NCBI RefSeq assembly: GCF_009739905.1
Contig: NZ_CP034279.1
Location: forward strand, 2,418,001 to 2,482,000
Origin: Streptomyces ficellus
GTDB lineage: Bacteria > Actinomycetota > Actinomycetes > Streptomycetales > Streptomycetaceae
Length of the DNA stretch: 64,000 bases
Reading direction: 5' to 3'
The number at the start of each line of letters is the position of its first letter. The first letter of the stretch is position 1. Position numbers and translations under genes: made by a program. A model generated the notes under the pieces. It saw only the letters and a program-made list of their open reading frames with translations. It was not told where the DNA came from and did not search any database. Shown here in pieces: positions 52,130 to 61,010 of the stretch.

Positions 52130-53647
52130 TCAGACCGCGCCGGTGATGGCCTCCGCCGCCGCGATCCCGCACACCCGCGCCGCCCCCTGCGTCGCGACGT
52201 GCAGAGCGCCGCGGGCGGGCGCCTGGTTCACGCCCATCTCGACGACCACCGTGTCCGGGCGGGCCGCCAGCAGCGCGTCCAGGGCTCCGGCCATCCAGGC
52301 GTGGCGGTGGGCGTCCCGGACGACCGCGACGATCCGCCGCTCCCCCGCGTCCCGCAGCACCCTCTCGACGGCGGCGTCGGAGGCGTAGGCGCCGGTCGTC
52401 GTGCCGGGCAGGAGGCGGGCCAGCTCGGGGCCGACGCCCCACGGGGTCTCGTCACCGACCGCGATGTTGGCGACCGGGGTGAAGGCGGCGACGTGGGCCG
52501 GCGCGGTGAGCGGCTCGCGCGGGCCGGTGACCCGCAGCGCCCGGCGGGCGGCCACCAGGCCGATGTCGGTGCCGGGCGCGGTCCCCTCCTCTGAAGCCGC
52601 GCCCGGCTCCGTCGTGGCCCCCCTGGCCCGGTGCGCCTGGGTCCAGGACGCGAGCGCGCGCACCCGCGCCGCCGCGTCGGCCAGCCGCTCCTCCGGCAGT
52701 TCACCGGTCCGTACCGCGTCGACGAGGGCGTCGCGCAGGCGCAGGACGGTCTCCTCGTCCGCCAGGCCGCCGCCGACGCAGATGGCGTCGGCGCCCGCCG
52801 CGAGTGCGAGGACGGAGCCGCGCTCGATGCCGTACGTCGAGGCGATGGCCTGCATCTCCATGCCGTCGGTGACGATCAGGCCCTCGTAGCCCAGCTCCTG
52901 GCGCAGCAGACCGGTGAGGATCTGCGGGCTCAGGGTCGCCGGGCGGTCCGGATCGAGTGCGGGAAGCAGGATATGCGCGCTCATCACCGATTTGGAACCC
53001 GCTGCGACGGCGGCGCGGAAAGGTACCAGCTCACGGGCGTGGAGTGTGGCGAGTTCCACATCGATGCTCGGCATCGCGAGGTGCGAGTCGACGCTGGTGT
53101 CGCCGTGGCCGGGGAAGTGCTTGGTGCACGCGGCGACTCCGGCGCCCTGGAGTCCCTCGACGTACGCCACGGTGTGCCGCGCGACGAGCTCCGGGTCGGC
53201 CCCGAAGGACCGTACGCCGATGACCGGGTTGTCCGGGTCGGAGTTGACGTCCGCGGACGGCGCCCAGTTGAAGTCGACCCCGCAGGCGGCGAGCCGGCGG
53301 CCCAGCTCCGCGGCCACGGCCCGGGTCAGGGCGGTGTCGTCGACGGTGCCGAGCGCGAGGTTGCCGGGGAAGGAGGAGCCGGTGCGCACCTCCAGGCGGG
53401 TGACGTCGCCGCCCTCCTCGTCGATGGCGACCAGGACGTCGTCCCGCTCGGCGCGCAGCCGGGCGGTGAGCGCGGCGAGTTGGTCCGGGGAGGTGATGTT
53501 GCGGCCGAACAGGCCGACGGAGGCGAGGCCTTCACCGACGCGCCGCAGCAGCCAGTCGGGCGGGGTGGTGCCGGTGAAGCCGGGCTGGAGGACGGTGAGC
53601 GCGTCCCTGACCAGGGTCGGGGAGGCGCCGCGTACGAGGGTCGTCAT
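52130..53647 (-). CDS. dasD: GH3 beta-N-acetylhexosaminidase DasD
   Basis: 505 residues. LFGRNITSPDQLAALTARLR, AIDEEGGDVTRL, TKHFPGHGDTSVDSH (GH3 NagZ signature with catalytic His-Asp pair) and LIVTDGMEMQAIASTYG (nucleophile Asp). No signal peptide, so it cleaves imported chitobiose to GlcNAc in the cytoplasm. A ~165-residue C-terminal extension (after about 340) is present. Nine bases separate its start from the dasC stop, so it belongs to the das operon. Confidence 0.94.
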   Translation of the reverse strand: MTTLVRGASPTLVRDALTVLQPGFTGTTPPDWLLRRVGEGLASVGLFGRNITSPDQLAALTARLRAERDDVLVAIDEEGGDVTRLEVRTGSSFPGNLALGTVDDTALTRAVAAELGRRLAACGVDFNWAPSADVNSDPDNPVIGVRSFGADPELVARHTVAYVEGLQGAGVAACTKHFPGHGDTSVDSHLAMPSIDVELATLHARELVPFRAAVAAGSKSVMSAHILLPALDPDRPATLSPQILTGLLRQELGYEGLIVTDGMEMQAIASTYGIERGSVLALAAGADAICVGGGLADEETVLRLRDALVDAVRTGELPEERLADAAARVRALASWTQAHRARGATTEPGAASEEGTAPGTDIGLVAARRALRVTGPREPLTAPAHVAAFTPVANIAVGDETPWGVGPELARLLPGTTTGAYASDAAVERVLRDAGERRIVAVVRDAHRHAWMAGALDALLAARPDTVVVEMGVNQAPARGALHVATQGAARVCGIAAAEAITGAV

Positions 53648-53656
53648 GGGGTGCCG

Positions 53657-54556
53657 TTATCCCTTCACTGCGCCGGCGGTCATACCGCCGACGGCCCGGC
53701 GCTGGAGGAAGAGGAACACGATGAGGACGGGCAGGGCGAAGAGCGTGGAGGCGGCCATGGTGGCGCCCCAGTCGCTGCCGAACGCCGTCTGGAACTGGGT
53801 CAGCCACAGGGGGAGGGTCTGCGCGGCCTTGTCCTTGTTGAGGATCAGGACCATCGCGAACTCGTTCCAGGCGGTGATGAACCCGAAGAGCGAGGTCGAC
53901 ATCAGGCCGGGTGCCAGCAGGGGGAAGATCACCTTGCGGAAGGCCTGGCCGCGGGTGCAGCCGTCGATCTGGGCGGCCTCCTCCAGTTCCACCGGGACGG
54001 CGGCGATGAAGCCGCGCAGGGTCCAGATGGTGAAGGGCAGCACCATGACGAAGTAGATCGCGGTGAGCAGCGGGATGCTGTTCAGCATGTCGCCGTCCCG
54101 GGCGATCATGTACATCACGATGACCATGACCTCCCAGGGGGCCATCTGCGCCATCATCACGCCCAGCACCAGGCCCTTGCGGCCGCGGAACCGCATCCGG
54201 GCGATGGCGAAGCTCGCCGCCAGGGCGACCAGCAGGGCGAGGAGCACGGCGCCGACCGTGACGGTGAGGCTGTTGGCCACGTACGTCCAGAACAGGTCGA
54301 CGCCGGTGGCGGTCGGGTAGTTCTCGAGCGTCGGGACGAAGAGGAAGACCGGGTCCTTGCTGAGGATCTCGGACTGCGGCTTCAGCGACGAGCTGAGCAT
54401 CCAGTAGACCGGGAAGACGAACACCACGGCGAGGACGAGCGCGGCGAGGTTCTTGGCGACGGTCCCGGGCCGCAGGGGCTTCCTCCGGCGGAGCTGCTGC
54501 GGGGGCCGGGGGGTGCCGGTGGCGGGGGCGGCCGGGGTGGCGGTGGTGGTGCTCAC
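53657..54556 (-). CDS. dasC: Chitobiose/GlcNAc ABC transporter permease DasC
   Basis: 299 residues. An Ala/Pro/Thr-rich N-terminus then six membrane helices of the MalG type, with EAA loop VELEEAAQIDGCTRGQAFRKVIFPLLAPG. GTG at 54556 overlaps the dasB stop (GTGA). Works with DasA, DasB and the shared ATPase MsiK, which is encoded elsewhere (no ATPase gene in this cluster). Confidence 0.95.
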   Translation of the reverse strand: MSTTTATPAAPATGTPRPPQQLRRRKPLRPGTVAKNLAALVLAVVFVFPVYWMLSSSLKPQSEILSKDPVFLFVPTLENYPTATGVDLFWTYVANSLTVTVGAVLLALLVALAASFAIARMRFRGRKGLVLGVMMAQMAPWEVMVIVMYMIARDGDMLNSIPLLTAIYFVMVLPFTIWTLRGFIAAVPVELEEAAQIDGCTRGQAFRKVIFPLLAPGLMSTSLFGFITAWNEFAMVLILNKDKAAQTLPLWLTQFQTAFGSDWGATMAASTLFALPVLIVFLFLQRRAVGGMTAGAVKG

Positions 54557-55575
54557 TGCTCCTCCTCCTGCTTCAGGATCAGGCGGAAGTAGAAGGACAT
54601 GGCCGCGATCAGCATCACGATGGTCAGGACGGAGATGGCGGCGGCGACGCCGTAGTGGAACTGGCCCTGGCCCTCGATGTAGGCGAACACCGGCAGGGTC
54701 TCGGAGCCCCGGTCGGGGCCGCCCAGGTTCATCGCGTAGACCTGGGCGAACGCCTTGAAGATCCAGATGATCTCCAGGAACGTGGTGATCAGGAAGAACG
54801 GCTTGAGGTTGGGGAAGACCACGGACCAGAAGGTGCGCCAGCCGTTCGCGCCGTCCATCTTGGCCGCCTCGTACAGCTCGCTGCCGACGGTGGTGAGGGC
54901 GGCGTACATGTTGAGGGCGACGAACGGGATGGAGCCCCAGACCAGCAGGATCATGACGATCACGAGGGTGGAGAAGCCGGTCTCGAACCAGTTGTGCTGT
55001 TCGTAGCCGGAGAGGCCGAGCGTGCGCAGCAGCCAGTTGACAACGCCGAACTGCTCGTCGAACAGCCACCGGAAGACGGTGACGGAGGCGACGATCGGCA
55101 TGGCCCAGGCGAGGATCAGCGACAGCGACAGGACCAGGCGCATCTTCTTGCCCAGTCGGTTGAGCAGCAGGCCGATGAGGGTGCCGAGGGCCATGATCAG
55201 GACGACGTTGGCGGCCGTGAAGACGACGCTGCGGACCACGACGGTCCAGAACTGGGAGTCGCCCAGCAGCTCGGTGTAGTTCTCGACGCCGGTCCACTCG
55301 GGCTTGCGGGTGATCAGTTCCCGCCGGCCGACCTGCTGGAAGGAGAGGACCACGTTGCGGATCAGCGGGTAGAGCAGCAGCACCGCCATGGAGAGGACGG
55401 CGGGGGCGATCAGCAGGTAGGGCAGCACCCCGCCGGGCAGGGAGCGTCTGCCGCGAGGAGGCTTCGGGACGTTCTTCGGGCCGGCCGGGGGCGGCGGGGT
55501 CTTCGACGTCCCCGCCGCGCTCCCGGGCGCGTCCGTGGAAGCGGTGCTCACCGCTCCCTGGGAGTCCACGGTCAT
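54553..55575 (-). CDS. dasB: Chitobiose/GlcNAc ABC transporter permease DasB
   Basis: 340 residues. A 50-residue polar Pro-rich N-terminus, then six helices of the MalF type (LPYLLIAPAVLSMAVLLLYP first), with EAA loop ELYEAAKMDGANGWRTFWSVVFPNLKPF. Coupled to dasC. Separated from dasA by 139 bases with two large hairpins. Confidence 0.95.
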   Translation of the reverse strand: MTVDSQGAVSTASTDAPGSAAGTSKTPPPPAGPKNVPKPPRGRRSLPGGVLPYLLIAPAVLSMAVLLLYPLIRNVVLSFQQVGRRELITRKPEWTGVENYTELLGDSQFWTVVVRSVVFTAANVVLIMALGTLIGLLLNRLGKKMRLVLSLSLILAWAMPIVASVTVFRWLFDEQFGVVNWLLRTLGLSGYEQHNWFETGFSTLVIVMILLVWGSIPFVALNMYAALTTVGSELYEAAKMDGANGWRTFWSVVFPNLKPFFLITTFLEIIWIFKAFAQVYAMNLGGPDRGSETLPVFAYIEGQGQFHYGVAAAISVLTIVMLIAAMSFYFRLILKQEEEQ

Positions 55576-55619
55576 GGTCTTCTTCCTCGCGGTTCTGTGC
55601 TGACCGGGTGGTGGGCCCA

Positions 55620-55655
55620 GTGGGGCGACCGGCGTGGGGTCACCGGTCGCCCCAC
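55620..55655. terminator. Intercistronic hairpin 1 between dasA and dasB
   Basis: GTGGGGCGACCGG and CCGGTCGCCCCAC, perfect 13-base arms. On the minus strand it lies between dasA stop and dasB start; probable attenuator or mRNA stabiliser. Confidence 0.8.
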
Positions 55656-55673
55656 CGGGCGGCTGTGACGAGT

Positions 55674-55706
55674 GCCGCGGGCCGCACCCCTGGGGCGGCC
55701 CGCGGC
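55674..55706. terminator. Intercistronic hairpin 2 between dasA and dasB
   Basis: GCCGCGGGCCGC and GCGGCCCGCGGC, perfect 12-base arms, directly after the dasA stop. Confidence 0.82.
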
Positions 55707-55714
55707 GGGGGCGG

Positions 55715-57001
55715 CTACTGCTGGTTGACGCGCTCGGTGATCACCTTGTCGGCCGCCTCGCCGGCCTTCTTGGCGTCCTCGCCCTTGAGCACCTTGGTCA
55801 TGTAGTCCTTGATCGGGTTGGGCGCGGTCTCCACGTTCGCCCAGCCCGGGGTGACCGGGGTGATCTTGCCGACGGACGCGGCCTTGGCCATCGCCTCGGC
55901 GAACGAGCCGGCGGCGGGCTTGAACTGCGCCGCGTCGTTGTTCGGGAGCAGCGCGCCCTGGGTGGCCTCGGCGTACTTGGCCATGTGCGTCTTGCCGGCG
56001 GCCAGCGCCAGCCACTCCTTGGCCAGGTCCTGGTTCTGCGAGCGCTCGGACACCGCGAGGTTCGAGCCGCCGAAGAAGACGGAGCCGGGCTTGTCGGCGC
56101 TCTTGCCGGGGATCGGGAAGTAGCCGAAGTCGGCGGTCTTGCCGGCCTTCTTCATCGCGTCGATCGCCCCGCCGGCCTCCCAGCCGAGGCCGATCCAGGA
56201 CGCGACGCCGCCCTTGGGGACGATGTCGGTGGACTGCTGCGGGGTCGCCTCGTCCTTGTCCTTCGGAGCGGTCGAGTACGACTGGAGCTCCTTGTAGAAG
56301 TTCATGGCGGCCACGGCCTCGGGCGAGGACAGGCTGCCCTTCCACTTGTCGCCGTCCTTGACCGCGAGGTCGCCGCCCTCGTCCCAGACGAAGCCGGCGT
56401 AGACGTACCAGCTCTGGCCGGGCAGGTAGATGGGCTGCGTCTTGGCGTCGGACGCCTTGAGTTTCTTCAGGCCGGCGATCCACTCGGCGCGGGTCTTCGG
56501 CGGGGTCACTCCGGCCTTCTTGAAGGCGGCCTTGTCGTAGACGACGACGCGGTTGGCGGCGTACCAGGGGGCGGAGTAGAGCTTTCCGTCCAGCTCGTTG
56601 GAGGCGAGCATGCCCTTGTTCCAGCCGTCGGCGCCGAGCTTGGCCTTGTCCTCGGTGAGGTCGGCGAGGCCGCCCGTGGCGGCGTAGCCGGCGGTCTGGG
56701 TGTTGCCGAGTTCGATGACGTCCGGCGGGGCGTCCTCGGAGAGGGCCGTGGTGACCTTCTCCTGGATGCCGTTCCACTGCTGGATCTCGACCTTGACCTT
56801 GACGCCCTTGTGCTTGGCCTCGAACTCCTTGTTGACGTTCTTGATCCAGGCGTCGGGAGCCGAGCCGTCCATCACCCAGACGGTGAGGGTCTTGTTGCCG
56901 CCCGCGTCGGAGCCGCCCCCCTTGCCGTCGTCCGAGCCACACGCGGCGGTACCGACCATCATGCCCGCGACGCCTATCGCCGCGATGAGCTTGCGCTTCA
57001 C
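55715..57001 (-). CDS. dasA: Chitobiose-binding lipoprotein DasA
   Basis: 428 residues. Lipoprotein signal VKRKLIAAIGVAGMMVGTAAC with lipobox Cys near residue 21. SBP_bac_1 (maltose-type) features: LTVWVMDGSAPDAWIKNVNK, VKVKVEIQQWNGIQEKV, DVIELGNTQTAGYAATGGLADL. Binds GlcNAc and chitobiose outside the membrane. GTG at 57001 follows GGAGG five bases away. Under two dre sites. Confidence 0.95.
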   Translation of the reverse strand: MKRKLIAAIGVAGMMVGTAACGSDDGKGGGSDAGGNKTLTVWVMDGSAPDAWIKNVNKEFEAKHKGVKVKVEIQQWNGIQEKVTTALSEDAPPDVIELGNTQTAGYAATGGLADLTEDKAKLGADGWNKGMLASNELDGKLYSAPWYAANRVVVYDKAAFKKAGVTPPKTRAEWIAGLKKLKASDAKTQPIYLPGQSWYVYAGFVWDEGGDLAVKDGDKWKGSLSSPEAVAAMNFYKELQSYSTAPKDKDEATPQQSTDIVPKGGVASWIGLGWEAGGAIDAMKKAGKTADFGYFPIPGKSADKPGSVFFGGSNLAVSERSQNQDLAKEWLALAAGKTHMAKYAEATQGALLPNNDAAQFKPAAGSFAEAMAKAASVGKITPVTPGWANVETAPNPIKDYMTKVLKGEDAKKAGEAADKVITERVNQQ

Positions 57002-57097
57002 GCCACCCTCCTCAGGGATGCCTGCAAACCCTGCCCCCACCGCGAAGCCATACCGGTGTACTGCCCGTGCTGCCCGTGGGACTGGGACCTGGCCTTT

Positions 57098-57113
57098 AGT
57101 GGTTTAGACCAGT
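57098..57113. promoter_or_regulatory. dre site 1 in the dasA-dasR gap
   Basis: AGTGGTTTAGACCAGT, near-perfect match to the 16-bp DasR consensus. Confidence 0.92.
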
Positions 57114-57122
57114 AACCCGGAG

Positions 57123-57138
57123 CTTGGCCTAGACCTTT
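57123..57138. promoter_or_regulatory. dre site 2 in the dasA-dasR gap
   Basis: CTTGGCCTAGACCTTT, a weaker DasR box (11 of 16 consensus bases by my count), 25 bases after site 1. Confidence 0.75.
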
Positions 57139-57196
57139 AGGGGTGTCAAGGGTGTATAAGAAGGGCAGTCGGGTCCGTTACCGGACCGACACCTGA

Positions 57197-58060
<864 letters not shown>

Positions 58061-58095
58061 GCGAAGGCCCCGGGCACGCCGATACCCGTACGAGA

Positions 58096-58116
58096 CCCGT
58101 CCGTTATCCGGACGGG
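58096..58116. terminator. Short hairpin after dasR
   Basis: CCCGTCC and GGACGGG with a 7-base loop, 35 bases past the dasR stop. Confidence 0.6.
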
Positions 58117-58193
58117 GGTTCCATGCGGCATGACGGTCCCCTAGATTGCGTGCGCATTACGCCACGTGATCAGCAAGGGGACGGAGTCGCCGT

Positions 58194-58478
58194 ATGACAC
58201 AGGAGAAACAACCAGTGGTCACCCCCCTGCGGGTGGTGGTGGCGCTCTGCCTGCTCGCTCCGTTCGTGGCGATGCTCTGGGTCGGTTCGTACGCGAAGAC
58301 CGACCCGTCGTTCATCGGGATCCCGTTCTTCTACTGGTACCAGATGGCGTGGGTCGTCATATCGACCGTGCTGACCATGATCGCGTACCAGCTGTGGCAC
58401 CGTGACCAGCGCGCCCGTGCCAAGGCGCGCACCGAGTCCTCGGCCGGCGTGCCCGCGCAGGGAGGTGCGTCGAAGTGA
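58194..58478 (+). CDS. DUF3311 small membrane subunit
   Basis: 94 residues with two membrane helices (VVVALCLLAPFVAMLWVGSY and FYWYQMAWVVISTVLTMIAY). DUF3311 proteins precede sodium:solute symporter genes and are thought to be auxiliary subunits. Coupled by GTGA overlap to the symporter. ATG at 58194. Confidence 0.92.
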   Translation: MTQEKQPVVTPLRVVVALCLLAPFVAMLWVGSYAKTDPSFIGIPFFYWYQMAWVVISTVLTMIAYQLWHRDQRARAKARTESSAGVPAQGGASK

Positions 58479-60103
58479 AGGACGGCGTGAACGGCGTCGC
58501 ACTCGCCGTCTTCATCTTCTTCTTCCTGGCCGTCACGGTGATGGGCTTCCTGGCCTCCCGCTGGCGCAAGGCCGAGAACGAGCACAGCCTGGACGAATGG
58601 GGCCTGGGCGGCAGATCGTTCGGCACCTGGATCACCTGGTTCCTGCTGGGCGGCGACCTCTACACGGCGTACACCTTCGTCGCCGTCCCGGCGGCGATCT
58701 ACGCGGCGGGCGCGGCGGGCTTCTTCGCCGTGCCGTACACGATCCTCGTCTACCCCCTGATCTTCACGTTCCTGCCGCGCCTGTGGTCGGTGTCCCACAA
58801 GCACGGGTACGTCACCACCTCGGACTTCGTGCGCGGGCGGTTCGGCTCGAAGGGCCTGTCGCTGGCGGTGGCCCTCACCGGTCTGCTCGCCACCATGCCG
58901 TACATCGCGCTCCAGCTGGTCGGCATCCAGGCGGTGCTGGACGTGATGGGCGTGGGCGGCGGCGAGAACACGCACTGGTTCATCAAGGACCTGCCGCTGC
59001 TGATCGCCTTCGGTGTCCTCGCGGCCTACACGTACTCCTCCGGGCTGCGGGCGCCCGCGATGATCGCCTTCGTCAAGGACACGCTGATCTACATCGTCAT
59101 CGCGGTGGCGATCATCTACATCCCCATCAAGCTCGGCGGCTTCGACGAGATCTTCAGCAAGGCCGGCGAGGCGTACGCGCAGATCAACCCGGCGACCGAC
59201 AAGCCGCGCGGCTCGCTGGTACCGCCGGAGATGGGCCAGTGGGGGTACGCGACCCTGGCGCTCGGCTCGGCGCTGGCGCTGTTCATGTACCCGCACTCCA
59301 TCACGGCGACGCTGTCCTCGCGCAGCCGTGACGTGATCCGCCGCAACACCACGATCCTGCCGCTGTACTCGCTGATGCTGGGCCTGCTCGCGCTGCTCGG
59401 GTTCATGGCGATCGCGGCGGGCGTGAAGGTGGACAACGGCCAGCTGGCCATCCCGCAGCTGTTCGAGAACATGTTCCCCGACTGGTTCGCGGGCGTGGCC
59501 TTCGCGGCCATCGGCATCGGCGCGCTGGTCCCGGCGGCCATCATGTCCATCGCCGCGGCGAACCTGTTCACCCGCAACATCTACAAGGACTTCCTGAAGC
59601 CGGACGCCACCCCGGAGCAGGAGACCAAGGTGTCCAAGCTGGTGTCGCTGCTGGTGAAGGTGGGCGCGCTGGCGTTCGTCCTCACCATGGACAAGACGGT
59701 CGCCATCAACTTCCAGCTGCTCGGCGGCATCTGGATCCTCCAGACCCTGCCGGCCCTGGTGGGCGGCCTGTTCACCCGCTGGTTCCACCGCTGGGCGCTG
59801 CTGGCCGGCTGGGCGGTCGGCATGATCTACGGCACGGCGGCGGCGTACGGGGTCGCGAGCCCCACGCAGAAGCACTTCGGCGGCTCGTCCGCCGAGATCC
59901 CCGGCATCGGCGAGATCGGCTACATCGGCCTCACCGCGTTCGTCCTCAACGCCGTGGTCGTGGTCGTCCTCACCTTCGTCCTGAAGGCGGTCAACGCCCC
60001 GGACGGCGTCGACGAGACGTCCCCCGAGGACTACACGGCCGACGCGGGCGACCCGGGCGTCAAGGTGGAGCTCCCGAAGGTCACCGAGGGCGCCGGGCAC
60101 TGA
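58475..60103 (+). CDS. Sodium:solute symporter (monocarboxylate-type)
   Basis: 542 residues, about 13 membrane helices. WGLGGRSFGTWITWFLLGGDLYTAYTF is the N-terminal SSS motif; the chain resembles MctP/MctC monocarboxylate permeases (acetate, pyruvate, lactate). Substrate is inferred. GTG at 58475 overlaps DUF3311. Stop context GCACTGACC is repeated 10 bases later. Confidence 0.9.
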   Translation: MKDGVNGVALAVFIFFFLAVTVMGFLASRWRKAENEHSLDEWGLGGRSFGTWITWFLLGGDLYTAYTFVAVPAAIYAAGAAGFFAVPYTILVYPLIFTFLPRLWSVSHKHGYVTTSDFVRGRFGSKGLSLAVALTGLLATMPYIALQLVGIQAVLDVMGVGGGENTHWFIKDLPLLIAFGVLAAYTYSSGLRAPAMIAFVKDTLIYIVIAVAIIYIPIKLGGFDEIFSKAGEAYAQINPATDKPRGSLVPPEMGQWGYATLALGSALALFMYPHSITATLSSRSRDVIRRNTTILPLYSLMLGLLALLGFMAIAAGVKVDNGQLAIPQLFENMFPDWFAGVAFAAIGIGALVPAAIMSIAAANLFTRNIYKDFLKPDATPEQETKVSKLVSLLVKVGALAFVLTMDKTVAINFQLLGGIWILQTLPALVGGLFTRWFHRWALLAGWAVGMIYGTAAAYGVASPTQKHFGGSSAEIPGIGEIGYIGLTAFVLNAVVVVVLTFVLKAVNAPDGVDETSPEDYTADAGDPGVKVELPKVTEGAGH

Positions 60104-60128
60104 CCGTGCACTGACCCATCCGCGTACG

Positions 60129-60169
60129 ACGGGCCGTCACGTCTCCGCCATGGAGGCGCGGCGGCCCGT
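60129..60169. terminator. Hairpin after the symporter gene
   Basis: ACGGGCCG and CGGCCCGT outer arms, inner GTCTCC/GGAGGC. 25 bases past the symporter stop. Confidence 0.72.
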
Positions 60170-60189
60170 TCGTTGTGCACTCTGGCCCC

Positions 60190-60693
60190 ATGGACATCAC
60201 CATCAGGGCGGTACGACCGGCGGAACACCGGGCGCTCGCGGAGGTCACGGCCGGGGCGTACCTCGGCGACGGCCTGCTGGCCTTCGGGGAGAGCGACGAG
60301 TACCTGATCGAGCTGCGGGACGTGGCCCGGCGGGCCGCCGGGGCGGAGGTGCTGGTCGCCGTCGGGGCGGACGAACGGGTGCTCGGCGGGGTGACGTTCG
60401 TCCCGGCGGGCGGCGGGCCGTGGGCCGAGCTCGCGCGGGACGGCGAGGCGGAGCTGCGGATGCTGGCGGTCGCCCACGACGCGCGGCGGCGGGGCGCGGG
60501 CGAGGCGCTCGTACGGTCGTGCGTGGAGCGGGCGCGGGCCGTGCGGGGGTGCCGCCGGCTGGTGCTGTCGGCCCAGCAGTCCATGCGGGCGGCGCACCGG
60601 ATCTACGACCGGCTGGGCTTCGCCCGTACCCCGGAACGGGACTGGCAGCCGGTCCCGGGCGTCACTCTCGCCACATACGCGCTGTCCCTCTAA
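60190..60693 (+). CDS. GNAT family N-acetyltransferase
   Basis: 167 residues. IRAVRPAEHRALAEVTAGAY, LRMLAVAHDARRRGAGEALV (motif A with RRRGAG) and AHRIYDRLGFARTPERDW (motif B). Acceptor unknown. ATG at 60190. Lies directly upstream of the nrdAB control region, 16 bases... separated by the NrdR box region. Confidence 0.9.
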   Translation: MDITIRAVRPAEHRALAEVTAGAYLGDGLLAFGESDEYLIELRDVARRAAGAEVLVAVGADERVLGGVTFVPAGGGPWAELARDGEAELRMLAVAHDARRRGAGEALVRSCVERARAVRGCRRLVLSAQQSMRAAHRIYDRLGFARTPERDWQPVPGVTLATYALSL

Positions 60694-60703
60694 CACTCCG
60701 GCG

Positions 60704-60719
60704 ACACAACATGTGGGGG
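60704..60719. promoter_or_regulatory. NrdR box 1
   Basis: ACACAACATGTGGGGG fits the NrdR consensus (acaCwAtATaTwGtgt) at the core. Sixteen bases separate it from box 2, i.e. 32 bp centre to centre, the spacing expected for cooperative NrdR binding. Confidence 0.8.
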
Positions 60720-60735
60720 GTTCCTCAACGGGCGC

Positions 60736-60751
60736 CCCCCACATGTATGCT
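60736..60751. promoter_or_regulatory. NrdR box 2
   Basis: CCCCCACATGTATGCT, mirror of box 1 (ACATGTGGGGGG and CCCCCCACATGT form a 12-base inverted repeat between the boxes). NrdR represses RNR operons when (d)ATP is high. Confidence 0.8.
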
Positions 60752-60758
60752 CGTCCTC

Positions 60759-60858
60759 GCTGTCGCCGCAGGGGAATCCGGTGGAAATCCGGAACTGTCC
60801 CGCAACGGTGTGTTGGTGTGCCTTTGTGTACGTACGAGTCCGAAGACCTGCCGACAGC
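60759..60858 (+). ncRNA. Cobalamin (B12) riboswitch upstream of nrdAB
   Basis: Closing stem GCTGTCG/CGACAGC. Core sequences AATCCGGTGGAAATCCGGAA and CTGTCCCGCAACGGT are the conserved J6/3-P3-P6 region; GAGTCCGAAGACCTGCC is the B12 box. When B12 is bound the downstream nrdAB genes are expected to be shut off, letting the B12-dependent class II enzyme take over. Known for Streptomyces nrdABS. Confidence 0.95.
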
Positions 60859-60884
60859 GCACCCGGTCCGTCCGGTCCGGGTGC
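60859..60884 (+). promoter_or_regulatory. Riboswitch expression-platform hairpin
   Basis: GCACCCGG and CCGGGTGC around 10 bases, immediately after the aptamer. Likely the terminator or translation-control hairpin; the remaining 126 bases to nrdA hold no other clear structure. Confidence 0.65.
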
Positions 60885-61010
60885 CCAGACGTCCGGGTCT
60901 CGCGGAGTGGGCCGGTGGACGCGGTGCCCTGCGCCCCCGTGTGCCCGGGCGTGCCCGCTCCCCCGCCCGCGTCCGCGGTGGCCCCGAGCCGAGCGAGGGA
61001 GAGCCCCCAC

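Noticed and set aside
52631..54592. 653-codon plus-strand frame over dasD/dasC
   Set aside because: Shadow of the das genes; Gly/Glu/His-rich with no domain.
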